Assembly (NCBI GenBank): GCA_029215795.1
Contig: JARDYH010000007.1
Location: 22,889,763-22,953,762 of the forward strand
Origin: Anniella stebbinsi
Taxonomy: Eukaryota > Chordata > Lepidosauria > Squamata > Anniellidae
Length of the DNA stretch: 64,000 nucleotides
Reading direction: 5' to 3'
Part shown: piece after piece, positions 1-11,064 of the stretch
Numbering within the stretch: position 1 is the first letter of the stretch
How the letters are laid out: every line of letters begins with the position of its first letter
The notes under the pieces: generated by a model
Database searches by the model: none
What the model saw: the letters and a program-made list of their open reading frames with translations, nothing else
What the model was told of the DNA's origin: nothing
Program-made: the position numbers and the translations under genes

Positions 1-471
1 GGTTGGAAAAGCTGTTAATCAGATATAGCCTTCAAGCAAACTTACACAGCTGGCAGAGTTGGACACATTGTGCCCGCCCAGTTTGAGTAAAACCATGACT
101 GCTGCTACCCCTAGGGATAGTGCCATCCATGTGCAACCCCATAGGCCCCTGAGGAAGAGAAATGCCCCCTCTCTTCTCCTGATGCCCTGTAATAGCAGGC
201 AGGGTACACCTTACTCTGTCTTATGCCTTCTTATTTACCCTGGCTTCAAACAGGTTAAGCAAGTGCCCCTAGTGGCTGAAGAGGTTACTGTGGACTTCAA
301 CCACATGGACACATTTTAATTAATTAAAATTAATTAATGCATTTAAAAAAAACAGAAACAATGTAATCTTGAGAGTAGCATGCATTATAAGATTTAGGTG
401 TCTAAGTTCCAAGGTCTGGGCATCATGGCCTGGACAGATGGATGGAGGGACAGATGCACATCCCCTTTTTT
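1..471. other. Intergenic, no gene seen
   Basis: AT-rich sequence. The longest open frame (59-319, + strand, 86 codons) has no recognisable domain and no supporting splice or promoter context. I see no repeat family here. Confidence 0.5.
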
Positions 472-472
472 A

Positions 473-505
<33 letters not shown>
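472..505. repeat. (TA)n microsatellite
   Basis: Uninterrupted alternating TA dinucleotides for about 34 bases. Confidence 0.95.
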
Positions 506-510
<5 letters not shown>

Positions 511-1139
511 AGGGTTTATTGTCATCTATATCAACAATCCATTTTGACTAGAGGATGTTTTCTTTCTTCTGAAATATTGAGTTCCTCTAATAGCCATTCT
601 GCTTTTCTGACATATAGCAGTTTGCATGAAACTGATGCTTCCTAAATATAATGAAAATCTTTGCAAACAGTCAGCCTTGACAGTGTTCCTATTTAACATT
701 TTTCTTTTTGTTTCTATCTTTATATGCATGCGTAAAAAGGCACAATATAAGATCTTCAAAATAAGAATGGCAGAATGGCTTTTGTTTTGTTTTGTTTTAA
801 TTAGAGACTCAAACATTGGCAAAGAATTCCTGGCATGCATTGAGAAACTGTCCAGAATTGTTTTGTTTTGCTGTTTAGGATGAAAAGCTTAAATGGCATT
901 GTGTGTGTGATGGGAAGGGGGCAGGGAGGCTACCCCAAGTTGGTGAAGAATATTGGGGGGGACTGAAAATAGTGATGCTTGTAAGCATGACTGTCCCAAC
1001 AAAGCTGTTTAGTGGCAAAGGCAGGGATGTATGGATTGGGTAAAATCCATTCTGTCTGTATTTCACAGATCATTAGGTGTTTTTTGTTCCATCATCTGCC
1101 CATCCAGAGAATCTGATCTTAATTTGGTTTTTCAAATTT
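506..1139. other. Intergenic, no gene seen
   Basis: AT-rich sequence with short open frames on both strands and no recognisable product. Nothing repetitive was recognised. Confidence 0.5.
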
Positions 1140-1280
1140 GTGCAAATTTTCATTTGCATTAATGCAAATTTGTGCAAATTCACACACACACACACACACA
1201 CACGTGCAAATTCCCCCAAATGCACAACTCCCCAATGTGCATTTTCACACTTTAACCTATTAGTTTCCTTCTTTAGAGAG
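1140..1280. repeat. TGCAAATT-rich repeat with (CA)n core
   Basis: The motif TGTGCAAATT recurs several times around a (CA)n run at about 1182-1203. Similar TTTGCACAAAT-type words recur near 11210-11420 and 39400-39550, so this may be part of a decayed interspersed repeat. No termini or target duplication could be defined. Confidence 0.4.
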
Positions 1281-1990
1281 GGAAATGAACATTTTTTGGC
1301 ATTTTTTTTTAATCGTGTGTTTTTCTATGGCAAAATTTGTACAAAATTCCTGATGGTTAGAAAAATGGTCCACAAGTAAATGGAATCTGCCTTTCAAGTA
1401 TGTAGAATTCTGCTGTGGAATCCACAGACCAGATTCATAAAAATCCAAGCTCATTCAGTTCCCTTAAGAATTTCTCCAACATTCCTAGGCATAGGTCCAT
1501 GGACATTTTTTTTTTTTTTTGGCAAGAAAGATCCCTAAAGCAATGTCCTTACTTTTCTTCCAGCACTTGGAAGCCCAATAGATAAACTTCAAATAAGTAT
1601 GGTGCAAGTAAATGAGCAAAGTGTGCTGCTGTTGAAGAGGCAGGATTTCTGTTAAAGTAGAGAAACCCTGAAGGTCATCCTCTTGTCTGCGGGAGTCTAT
1701 CGTAGGACTCCTTGCTGAACATCCACAAAAATATGGAGATACTTCTACTTGTAATATTTTATCTAAAAGCCTTCAGCTCCATACCCAAACTGACTTTTTG
1801 GAAGTAGATTAGTAGTTCTATGATCACATTCTACTTTGTTTCTGTATTTGGTACCAGATGCCACATGATAATAAGCGGACAGGTAATGGATAACATGTTT
1901 CAGTAGAACTGGGTGATAAAACCTGTGTCATTAAAAACCCACACATTACTAACCAGCTCATGCTAATTCAATAATTGTATATTTCCATTA
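1281..1990. other. Intergenic, no gene seen
   Basis: AT-rich DNA with a T-run near 1507-1520. No coding signal or repeat family was recognised. Confidence 0.5.
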
Positions 1991-1993
1991 CAT

Positions 1994-2034
<41 letters not shown>
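1991..2034. repeat. (CA)n(TA)n compound microsatellite
   Basis: A CA run passes directly into a TA run without interruption. Confidence 0.95.
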
Positions 2035-3130
2035 GTCTAATTTTACAAAATAATCATCTCATACTTGTGTGAAAGACTTAGCCTTGACTCTCATGAGTAA
2101 TCCTCTCTTACAACAACAACAACAACAACAACAACAAAAATAGAACAGATCATTATTCTAAATGCTATTTTTCTTCTTAGTTTTCTGTTATGCTTCTTAA
2201 TTGATTCATAGTTAGAGCCTGGTTTTCTCCCCTTAGGGTGAAATGGAGATAATAAAGAATGCCACATTGACAGACCATCTTTACTATCCTATATTTGATA
2301 CTTTCCTTCAACTTTATGATGGATGGTAACTATGAATATAAATGTTAACAGTCACCTCTTAAAAAATCTTTTATATGAAATAGTTTTCTGGAAAGGAAGG
2401 CTTTTAAAAAATAAATTGGCATTGTTTTGTTGTTGAAATATGATTGCTAAGATAAGTTGATACATGCCCTGAATGATATGTCATCAAGTTCTTAGACAGT
2501 TTCACAACAAATCAATGATAGTTCTATTATCAACTAAACTTTTTTTTAACATATTTGACATCCAGTTGAACTATATAAGCTAGCACTAATTGTTATAGAT
2601 TCATTGTCATGAAGCAAAAATAAAGTTTTAAAATAAACACCTTTTTTTAGAAACTAATCAGACTACCATAAAGAACAATTAGTGAAAGTTGTGCTGTCCA
2701 CCTTGATGTGAACTGGATAATATTCAACCTCAGTTGTTATTGGAAATGGCTGAACAGTAATAGTCATTTGACATGATAATGTAACTACTACCACTTCTCT
2801 CTAACTCTGCTTTAAGTTTTCAAACGCATAAACATATAATTTTATTATCCCTACATATCCCACCCTTTTCCTCTTGCAAGGAATCCAGAATGACTTACAT
2901 GGTCTTCCTCATCTCCATATTACCCCCATGATAACTCTATTATCAGCACAACAATTACGCAAAACCAACCAAACACATAATCCTAATAATTCTAAAACTA
3001 ATAATGACTTTGCTCTATTGGCATTAACAGCTATTTATGGTAGAAGTCACTGTCATAATCTTCTGGCTCCAATGCAGTATTAAAACAAGATGCACACTCC
3101 TTAGATGTCTTGCTATACAGCAGGAGTGGT
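2035..3130. other. Intergenic, AT-rich; contains (AAC)n
   Basis: Contains an (AAC)n microsatellite at about 2110-2140 and otherwise unrecognised AT-rich DNA. A 69-codon open frame at 2874-3083 has no recognisable domain. Confidence 0.5.
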
Positions 3131-3138
3131 CCATTTCT

Positions 3139-3459
3139 TAGGCTGACCAGATAAAATCCAGGTCAGGGCTCATGTAACTTTAACACTTGTAGAGAAAAGG
3201 GAATTTCAGCCAGTGTCATTTGTATGCAATTAGTTCCTGGAGAAATTCCCTCTTCATCACAACAGTTAAAAGTGCAGGCACTATACTAGAGTGACCATAT
3301 ACAAAAGAAGGCAGGGCCCCTGCAACTTTAAATGTTGTGATGAAGAGGGAATTTCACCAGGAACTAATTGCATACAAATGACACTGGCTGAAATTCCCTT
3401 TTCTCTACAACTGTTAAAGTTACAGGAGCCCTGACCTGGATTTTATCTGGTCACCCCAA
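3139..3459. mobile_element. Foldback hAT-type MITE, TAGGSTGACC family, copy 1
   Basis: A roughly 320-bp element that is essentially two inverted arms of about 160 bp. It starts TAGGCTGACCAGATAAAATC and ends with the inverse of the same end. The 8-bp word CCATTTCT lies directly outside both ends (3131-3138 and 3460-3467). In the middle a second terminus-like TAGAGTGACCATAT is seen, as if two shorter elements had joined head to head. The right end carries CCCCAA where CCCTA is expected, so it has mutated. The 8-bp duplication and TAG start fit the hAT superfamily. There is no coding capacity. Confidence 0.85.
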
Positions 3460-3467
3460 CCATTTCT

Positions 3468-4353
3468 ATAAGATCAAAGGCCATTGTTCATTTCATGCAA
3501 ATCATGCAAACTGCCCTTCAGCAAACTGTGGTGGCAATTCTATGTACACTAACATGGGAGTAAGACTCATTGAGCATGGTAGGACCTACTTCCAAAGAGG
3601 CAGCTATAGAATGGCTACTCTCTCTGATCCAAACTATAGTGGAAATGATTGCTTTTGGTTTGGATTGTGGCCTCCCCTCTTCTCAGAGTTTGTGAAGAGG
3701 TCTCAGCAGCCACATGAGGCCTTTGAAGACCACACAGGAAGGAGGTTTGTGGTGCCTGGAATAGTTGCCCATCCATCCTGTAGTAAGTCCAGCTGAACAA
3801 CTGGGGATGGAAAGACTAAAGAAGATGCCTATCTTGCATTAACCTAACCAGTTCACCTTTTATTGTGTTGATCCTTATGGCAGTCTGATTACTATTTGTA
3901 GTTGACAATCACTTCCAAAGGGTGATGGTTCTGTTCAATATTCAAGTGCTATCAGAAAATCTTTGCAGTCTCTTTATTACCTGGACCTTCTGATTTACTT
4001 ATGTTGGTCAGAGATCATATATATTACTTCCCTGCCTCCATCCCTCCCATCCAAGATCCTTGTAGAAGAGCCCATGCTTTCCAACACGTATAGTGTATCC
4101 CCTGCCCATTAACTTCTGGTTTTACTTCTGTTGCCATAAGCATGGAGGAACCACAAAGCTCTCCGGCAATACTGGTTCTTTGTGACAAATGTTATAAAGA
4201 CTTCTTTTTTTAGCCATCAAAAGACTCTCTGGCTCACTCCTAAACATTGCTTACATGTAACACATATGCAAAAATCCTTGAGCATTTCCAGCATAGTGAC
4301 TTGTTACAATCTGCATAATGTTTGTAATATTCAGGCAATCCATTCTATATGCA
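3468..4353. other. Intergenic; small repeat at 3538-3602
   Basis: Positions 3538-3602 look like a decayed inverse copy of the GGGAGTAAG...TAGGACCTACTT repeat seen at 53815 and 54262. The remainder is unrecognised AT-rich sequence. The open frames at 3542-3796 and 3615-3800 overlap on opposite strands and have no recognisable domain. Confidence 0.45.
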
Positions 4354-4523
4354 GTTCATAATAGGGGTGTGCACGGACCCCCTGGATCGGATCGGGACCC
4401 GGATCGGGACCTCCAATTTTGTCCCGGACCGGTTCGGACAAAATCGGAGGCCCCCCGGAACGGATCGAGTCCGATCCCCACCCCAAAATCGTAAATTTTT
4501 GGATCGGCCACCATTTTTTTCCC

Positions 4524-4553
4524 CATAGACTTGCATTGCAATGCAAGTCTATG
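4524..4553. repeat. 30-bp perfect palindrome in element copy 1
   Basis: The left half, CATAGACTTGCATTG, is followed directly by its exact inverse. The outer flanks (a CCATTTTTT-like word and its AAAAAATGG counterpart) extend the stem imperfectly to about 4511-4564. The same structure is at 6980-7009 and 12994-13023. Copy 4 has a modified version at 28252-28301. Confidence 0.95.
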
Positions 4554-4762
4554 AGGAAAAAATGGCGGGGGTGGCTGAGGGGGGGCCTAACTCCCTCCCC
4601 CCCCGGGGCCGTCCGCTGTGGACGGCCCTGGCAGGTAAGCCCCCTCCCCCGCGCTCCCTACCCCCCCTGGGGCTGCCCGCTTCCATCCGCTGGCGCCCAC
4701 GGGCGCCAGCGGATAGAAGCGGACGGCTCCGGGGGGGGGGTAAGCCCCCTTCCCCGCCACTG

Positions 4763-5678
4763 CTTACCTTCTCGGCCCGTCCGCACCCGTCCGGCGCCGG
4801 CGGCTACTACCAGCGGGCTCCGCGGCCTACTCTCAAGTAGCGCGCCGGGTGATGACATCACCCGGCGCGCCACCATGGAGTAGGCCGCGGAGCCTGCTGG
4901 TAGTAGTAGGCGCCGGCGCCGGGCCGGGAGCCGCCGGGACGGGAAGGTAAGGGCCCCCCTCCCCCCTCCGCGCGCCCCCTCCTCCCCTCCACGCACCCCC
5001 TGCTTACCTTCCCGGCCCGGCGGCTCCCATCCGGCGCCGGCGCCTACTACTACCAGCAGGCTCCGCGGCCTGCTCTAGAGTAGCGCGCCGGTGATGACAT
5101 CACCCGGCGCGCCACCCTAGAGCAGGCCGCGGAGCCTGCTGGTAGTAGTAGGCGCCGGCGCCGGGACGGGAGCCGCCGGGACGGGAAGGTAAGGGCCCCC
5201 CTCCCCCTTCCGCGCGCCCCCTCCTCCCCTCCACGCACCCCGTGCTTACCTTCCCGGCCCGGCGGCTCCCGGCCGGCGCCGGCGCCTACTACTACCAGCA
5301 GGCTCTGCGGCCTACTCTAGAGTAGCGCGCCGGGTGATGACATCACCCGGCGCGCCACCCTAGAGCAGGCCGCGGAGCCTGCTGGTAGTAGTAGGCGCCG
5401 GGACGGGAGCCGCCGGGACGGGAAGGTAAGGGCCCCCCTCCCCCTCCGCGCGCCCCCTCCGCGCGCCCCCTCCTCCCCTCCACGCACCCCCTGCTTACCT
5501 TCTCGGCCCGTCCGCTCCCGTCCGGGGCCGGCGGCTACCACCAGCAGGCTCCGCAGCCTGCTCTAGAGTAGCGCGCCGGGTGATGACATCACCCGGCGCG
5601 CCACCCTAGAGCAGGCCGCGGAGCCCGCTGGTAGTAGCTGCTAGTGCCGGACGGGAGCGGACGGGCCGAGAAGGTAAT
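4763..5678. repeat. Array of four GC-rich palindromic units
   Basis: The units run approximately 4763-4951, 5003-5193, 5245-5430 and 5494-5678, starting every 240-249 bases. Each begins CTTACCTT and ends AAGGTAAG or a variant, and folds back on itself around a GTGATGACATCACCCGGCGC centre. The arms read into GGCTACTACCAGC and its inverse. C-rich spacers (CCCCCTCCTCCCCTCC-like) separate units. The high similarity between adjacent units suggests tandem expansion inside the transposon. Confidence 0.9.
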
Positions 5679-5940
5679 CGCCCCCCCCTCCCCCCCCCCG
5701 CTGTCCACTTTCATCGGCGGGCGCCCGCTGGCGCCCGCCAATGGAAGCGGCGGTGGGCGCCAGTGGGCGCCCGCCGATCCGCCGATCCGCCGAACCGGTT
5801 CGGAGCCTTTTCGGACCGGTTCGGATTGGATCGGCCGATCCAGCTGCGGGATCGGAAATCGGATAATTTATCCGATTTCCCACTGGACCGGACTCGGATC
5901 GTGGATCGGGTCCGATCCAGTGCACATCCCTAGTTCATAA

Positions 5941-6809
5941 CCCTGAAAGCTTGATGTGCTGTTCTGGAATCCAAGGACGCATATAGCCTCAGCGGTAGTT
6001 TAAATGAGTCTTCCAGGATCTTCAGGAATGTTAGCCCAGACACCATTTATCTAGTGCTGAGAAACCAAGCACCATCCTTCTTTGCCAATATTCTCATTAG
6101 CTATGAACCCCTGGCACCATCCATGATAAGCTAGATAAACAGTAGTTGGATAAGCATCCTATAGAATACTAGGCTACATGAACACTTGGTGCTAAGTAGT
6201 GATGCAAATGGTGTGAAGTCCATCAACAAATGAGAAACTGACAAGCTACACCAGCGGACCAGAACACATCAGAGAGGGAGGGGGAAGATAATGAGAATGG
6301 AAAGAATGTTTTGCTTTGCTCGGATTTCCAATCACATGCCATCCCCAATGGCTTGCCAATTCTGTATTTTATTGATTTCTGTTTAAAGGGTGGCTTGCTC
6401 AAGATGCTTGTCGAGAAATGAGAGACTACAGTGATGGACTATTCAGTTGTATAATGAAATGAGCATGTAAAATAAGTTTAAAATCCCAGCCAGATCATTG
6501 TGTGTCTCCATAGTTACTTAAGATATATAGGTCTGTGTTTTGTAAGTTTCATTCCTTCAAATCATCATCATCACCACCACCACCACCAAATTGTTTCTTT
6601 TCCCTGCATAATCTTAGCAAATCACACCTGATTTATATGTTTCTGAGTGGCTGCTTCATGTCACCATGCTTTGTTTTATTTTCCCAATAACAAAAGTGAT
6701 GATGATGATGATGATGATCTCTCTTTTCTTGCTTGTGGCAGTTTTTCTAGACAGACATGACAGACTTTGCTAAGGCATGCTTTCTTTTACTGATTCAGGA
6801 ATTTCCTGA
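5941..6809. other. Intergenic with triplet microsatellites
   Basis: Holds (ATC/ACC)n at about 6560-6588 and (GAT)n at about 6697-6719. No gene or recognisable repeat family otherwise. Confidence 0.5.
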
Positions 6810-6817
6810 CTATTGAA

Positions 6818-7860
6818 TAGGGGTGTGCACGGACCCCCCGGATCGGATCGGGACCCGGATCAGGACCTCCAATTTTGTCATGGATCGGTTCAGACAAAAT
6901 CGGAGGCCCCCCGGACCGGATCGAGTTTGATCCCAATCCAAAAATCGTAAATTTTTGGATCGGCCGCCATTTTTTTCCCCATAGACTTGCATTGCAATGC
7001 AAGTCTATGAGGAAAAAATGGCGGCGGGTGGGTGAGGGGGGGCCTAACTCCCTCCCCCCACGGGGCCGTCCGCTGTGGACGGCCCCGGCAGGTAAGCCCC
7101 CTCCCCCATGCTCCCTACCCCCCCTGGGGCCGTCCGCTTCCATCCGCTGGTGCCCGCGGGCACCCGCGGATAGAAGCAGATGGCTCCGGGGGGGTAAGCC
7201 CCCTTCCCCGCCACTGCTTACCTTTTAGGGCCGTTCACTCCTGTCCGGCGCCGGCGGCTACCGCCAGCCGGCTTTGCGGCTTGCTCTAGAGTAGGGCGCC
7301 GGGTGATCACCCAGCGCGCCACCCTGGAGCAGGCCGCGGAGCCCGCTGGTAGTAGCCACCGGTGCTGGACGGGAGCGGACGGGCCGGAAAGGTAAGGGCC
7401 CCCCTCCTCCCCTCCGCGCGCCCCCTGCTTACCTTCCCGGCCCGTCCGCTCCCGTCCGGCACTGGCGGCTACTGCCAGCGGGCTCCGCGGCCTGCTCTAG
7501 ATTAGCGCGCCGGGTGTTGACATCACCCGGCGCGCCACCCTGGAGGAGGCCACGAAGCCCGCTGGTAGTAGCCGCCGGCACCGGATGGGAGCAGACGGGC
7601 CGGAAAGGTAAGCGTCCCCCCTCCTCCCCCCCCCCGCTGTCCACTTTCATCGGCGGGCGCCCACTGGCGCCCTCCAATTGAAGCGGCGGTGGGCGCCAGT
7701 GGGCACCCGCCGATCCGCCGAACCGGTTCGGAGCCTTTTCGGATCGGTTCGGACTGGATCGGCTGATCCAGCTGTTGGATCGGAAATCGGATAATTTATC
7801 CGATTTCCCACTGGACCGGACTCGGATCGTGGATCGGGTCCGATCCAGTGCACATCCCTA
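6818..7860 (+). mobile_element. GC-rich non-autonomous hAT element, copy 2 (1043 bp)
   Basis: It has the same termini as copy 1 (TAGGGGTGTGCACGGACC on the left; inverse of TAGGGATGTGCACTGGATCG on the right). The flanks are CTATTGAA (6810-6817) and CTATTGAG (7861-7868), an 8-bp duplication with one mismatch that fits nTnnnnAn. It carries the 30-bp palindrome at 6980-7009 and only two large palindromic units, which explains its shorter length. There is no transposase. Confidence 0.9.
7217..7612. repeat. Array of two GC-rich palindromic units
   Basis: Units at about 7217-7396 and 7428-7612, each bounded by CTTACC and GGTAAG. The centre of the first unit is shortened (GTGATCACC in place of GTGATGACATCACC). 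Confidence 0.88.
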
Positions 7861-7868
7861 CTATTGAG

Positions 7869-8439
7869 CACATTTTAAGTTTTCAGGATGTTTGTGTGGA
7901 TGTAGGCCCAGATTGTTGTTGTTATTGTTGTTGTTGTTGTTGAATTATCAGGTCAAACAGACCCATGTATAGCAATGTTATGCAGTGGATATTATTGTCC
8001 ATCAAGGGTTTTGTATGTGTATTTATTTTTTTAGACTTTTTTAGGTACCCCAGAAAACTGCATTTCCCATGGTGTCATATGCCCTCATTTGACTTGCACA
8101 TTGCACAGAAGTATTTGGGATATCTGTAAAGGCATTGGCCTGAACTGTAAGGAAGGGCCCTATTGGTAACTTTATTCGGGGTGGGTCCATCTTGCTCCAT
8201 TGGAATGGCAGGAAGGGCCTGCAACCTTCAGATGCTATAGTGATCAGCATGCACCGTTGCCTAGAGGATTCTGGACAGGCCAATCATAGCCTCAGTGACA
8301 CAGCTAGCTGTTAAGGTCCTCTAGAAATGGTATATCTCAAGAGAGGTGTTCCCTTCAATGACACCAACCTTGCCCATCCCCAGTCAACTCTCCCTACCTA
8401 TAATTTTTGTTTGTTTGTTTGTTTGGCTTGTTTTGTTAA
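7869..8439. other. Intergenic, no gene seen
   Basis: Contains (TTG)n at about 7913-7941 and a short (GTTT)n near 8407. No coding signal was recognised. Confidence 0.5.
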
Positions 8440-8656
8440 ACTGGTGGTAGTGGCAACAACAGCTTCTGAACTCCAGTATCAGAGACAGTAAGCCTGTACA
8501 CACCAGTTCTTGGAGAACATGAGTGGGAGGGTGTTATTACAGCATGTCCTGCTTGTGGATTCCTCGTTGACAGCTAGTTGGCCACTGTGTGAAGAGAGTG
8601 TTGGACTACTTGGATTTTTGGTCTGATCCAGCATAGCACTTCTTATGTTTGTATAA
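8440..8656 (+). mobile_element. CR1-type LINE 3' end, sense
   Basis: It reads as the inverse of the repeat at 50361-50560: CTCCAGTATC, CAGTAAGCCTG, GGCCACTGTGTGAAGAGAG and TCTGATCCAGCATAGC, ending at TTCTTATGTT. It carries only the 3' untranslated part, so the copy is strongly 5'-truncated. Confidence 0.7.
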
Positions 8657-8709
8657 CCTTAACAGTTCTTGCTGCTCTTCCTGTGCCTAGCCCAGCCTGG
8701 ATATTAAGA

Positions 8710-9000
8710 CTGACAGGAAAGGCCATTCTCAAGACACCATTAAAAAAACACCACACCCTTTTGTGTCACTCCCAAACTGTGGAATGCATTTCCCCAAGAA
8801 ATATTATTTGTCCTCAGCCTCTTTCTTGGTTTTTAGGAAGGGTGTGAAAACACATCTCTTTAATTTATCCTTTTAAATTATGTAGTTGTTTAATGTTATA
8901 TTATTATTTTAATGTGTAATTGCTTTAAATTGGTGTGTACCACATTGATGGCATTTCAGCAAACAAGAGATTATATACATGTCAAAAAAAATAAATTGAA
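8710..9000 (+). mobile_element. Decayed L2-group LINE 3' end, sense
   Basis: Frame-broken translation gives the words PNCGMHFPKK and FRKGVKTHLFNL, which resemble the C-terminus of L2-group LINE proteins. An AT-rich 3' region follows, ending near AAATAAATTG. Old and 5'-truncated. Confidence 0.6.
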
Positions 9001-9224
9001 GGGCAGAACACAGCTGGCGAAGCATTGCTGGGAAGGCCCTGATGTGGAGTCACTTTGTTTTTCCTTTCTCCCTAATCTCCCTAATCTCTCTATCCTGCCA
9101 TATACAAAATGTCCCTGCAAACCAGCTAACGATTTCTCCATCCAACAACATTGTTGCAGTAATGATGTAGCAGAATTCATGCATTCATATTCTATGTTCC
9201 ATTGTATTATCCTATGACAAGCCA
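9001..9224. other. Intergenic, no gene seen
   Basis: No recognisable feature. The frames at 8912-9217 (+) and 8971-9258 (-) overlap and lack known motifs. Confidence 0.45.
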
Positions 9225-9391
9225 TAATGTGTGTGTGCTCTACCGTGTGTGTTATCACGCTGTGTCCTCATGCACAGCAACCTTTTGTCCCCGTGGACAG
9301 CATTGCTAAAGATCTATATAAGCCAAGCTACCAAACAATAAACAACCTTCCTGCATAGAACATCTCGGTGTGTGTGTCTTCACTCCTTCAA
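9225..9391 (+). mobile_element. Possible compact LTR (R/U5-like) remnant
   Basis: A TATA-like CTATATAAGCC (about 9314) is followed 25 bases on by AATAAAC (about 9340) and a GTGTGTGTCTTCA end, a spacing seen in short solo LTRs. There are no second LTR, primer-binding site or proteins nearby, and the left boundary is undefined. It could equally be chance. Confidence 0.3.
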
Positions 9392-10839
9392 TAAATGAAT
9401 AAATGGAGAGGGAATTTCAGCCCAGTAACACTTTGCACAAATTTGGAAAATCAAAATACATTGGTTTCCTGTTTAGGTACAAAACTAAGTAATTGAGAAG
9501 TCAAAAATTACAGGAAGTCTTGGATGAGAATTTCAGAAGCAGGCCCAAACTCTGCTCGATAGTTTACCAAATCAGAATTCTGATATTACATATATGACAA
9601 ATATATGTTTGTTTATTTTATGAGTCCTCATTCTGTAATTTATACTTATAGATCTTGGAAGGCTATGTTGAAATTTACAACCATTTCCTATTCATGCAGA
9701 GTTCTCGCAACACTGCTTGGATTTATAGATCTGTACAAGCCAATGTGAAATGCTGCAGGATTGTGTAATTTGATGGCCCAATTTGTGAGTACTTTCAAGA
9801 CAAACAATTTCCCCCTTGATCTAAGGCATCTTTGTCAGACTATGTATTGCAGTAAAATTGGAAAAGGATAAAAGCTATTTCTGGCTTTGATGTTGTTTAT
9901 TGCTTTTTACAAAAGCTCTTCTTCTTCTTCATCATCATCATCTTCTTCTTGCATTGTAAAATATGCATCTACTTAAACATCAACCTTTTTTGCACAAATA
10001 AAAGTACCATAAATTCTGTGATCTGAGCTAATTCTTCCTTGTTAGTTTCTGGGCCTGGCAAAAAGAAAATATGACATAGAAAATTATATGAGTTGATGAA
10101 TGTAAAAAGGAAGAAGAAATCTGAAATTTCAATAGCATCATTGTTCTCTTATTTTTTATTTATCTTTACAGGTTTCTCTTTTATACATTTGCTAATTCAA
10201 CATTGCTTTTACTTAATGTAGGCACAGTCATTTCATGTTTATTTAAGCTCTCTTCCTACATTAAGCTCTCTTGTTTTATTCTCTTTGCACTTGACTCTAC
10301 TGCAATCATTCTATTAATTTTTTATATATTATTTTCCAAGACTTTCTTTTGTTAGATGATTATCTGAAGGTTGCGCTATGAATACGTTTTCATTATGGAT
10401 GCACTGTACTGAAACACTGGAATTGCAGATTTCTTTTTATGCTAGGAGACATTGAGGTGAGAGAACAGACATAAAAATACATCCTGGGAAATAGCACATG
10501 CATATATAAGGGTACATTATTTTAGAAAATAACACTGGGAAGATAGCAAATCAGATACTGGAAAATTCTCTTAAGAACTGAGTAACAAAAGGCAGACCTG
10601 TATAGATCTGATTTTGATGCCCTGATTCTGCAATGTAATGCCTGTTGCTTAAAGCTAAAAAACTGAGTGCTGAATTTAAAGCAGAGGAGATTATTTTCTT
10701 AATCTCCCCCCCATTTAAAGGGTATAAAATAAGGCACAGGAGCATCAAAATGAGTTGGTCTTGAAGAAATTCTCTGAACTTCACTTACAAGCTCAGTTCA
10801 GCTCACTCCTGTTCCAACTTGTTTTTTTTTCTTTGGCTT
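9392..10839. other. Intergenic AT-rich sequence
   Basis: A CTT/ATC microsatellite lies near 9917-9950. The 77-codon frame at 10551-10784 (-) has no recognisable domain. Nothing else could be assigned. Confidence 0.5.
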
Positions 10840-11064
10840 AATCTACACCAAGCAGGATATTGCACTATGAAAGCAGTATGAAAGCAGTATATAAAAGGCA
10901 GGAGCCACACCAAGCAGGATATAGTGGTATGTGGTATGTGTCAATGGGACCCAACAGTTGTCAGTGCATTTCAATACTGCTATAAAGCAGTAGTGTGGCT
11001 CCTACCTTTTATGTACCGCTTTCATAGTGTTTTCAAAGTGCTATATCCTGCTTGGTGCAGATTA
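10840..11064. mobile_element. Long-armed foldback MITE, ATCTACACCAAGCAGG family
   Basis: Arms of about 80 bp: the left begins TAATCTACACCAAGCAGGAT and the right is its near-perfect inverse, ending ATCCTGCTTGGTGCAGATTA. Nested inside is a second pair, GGAGCCACACCAAGCAGG and GCAGTAGTGTGGCTCC. The arms are related to the roughly 125-bp elements at 39074, 46377 and 57097. No clear target duplication. Non-coding. Confidence 0.75.

Larger units (their letters stand above)
4362..5932 (+). mobile_element. GC-rich non-autonomous hAT element, copy 1 (1571 bp)
   Basis: The element begins TAGGGGTGTGCACGGACC and ends with the inverse of TAGGGATGTGCACTGGATCG. It is flanked by an exact 8-bp direct repeat GTTCATAA (4354-4361 and 5933-5940). 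The TAGRG start, imperfect inverted ends and 8-bp duplication of nTnnnnAn form point to the Ac group of hAT transposons. Both subterminal regions are studded with GGATCGG words. From left to right the interior holds a 30-bp perfect palindrome, a short palindromic segment and an array of four large GC-rich palindromes, then a right subterminal region. No transposase frame exists: the open frames reflect high GC content and run on both strands through repeat units. It stands out sharply from its AT-rich surroundings. Confidence 0.92.

Noticed and set aside
4419..5940. Long arginine/proline-rich open frames on both strands in the GC-rich elements
   Set aside because: They follow from high GC content and repeat symmetry, exist in several frames at once, and show no transposase or other domain.
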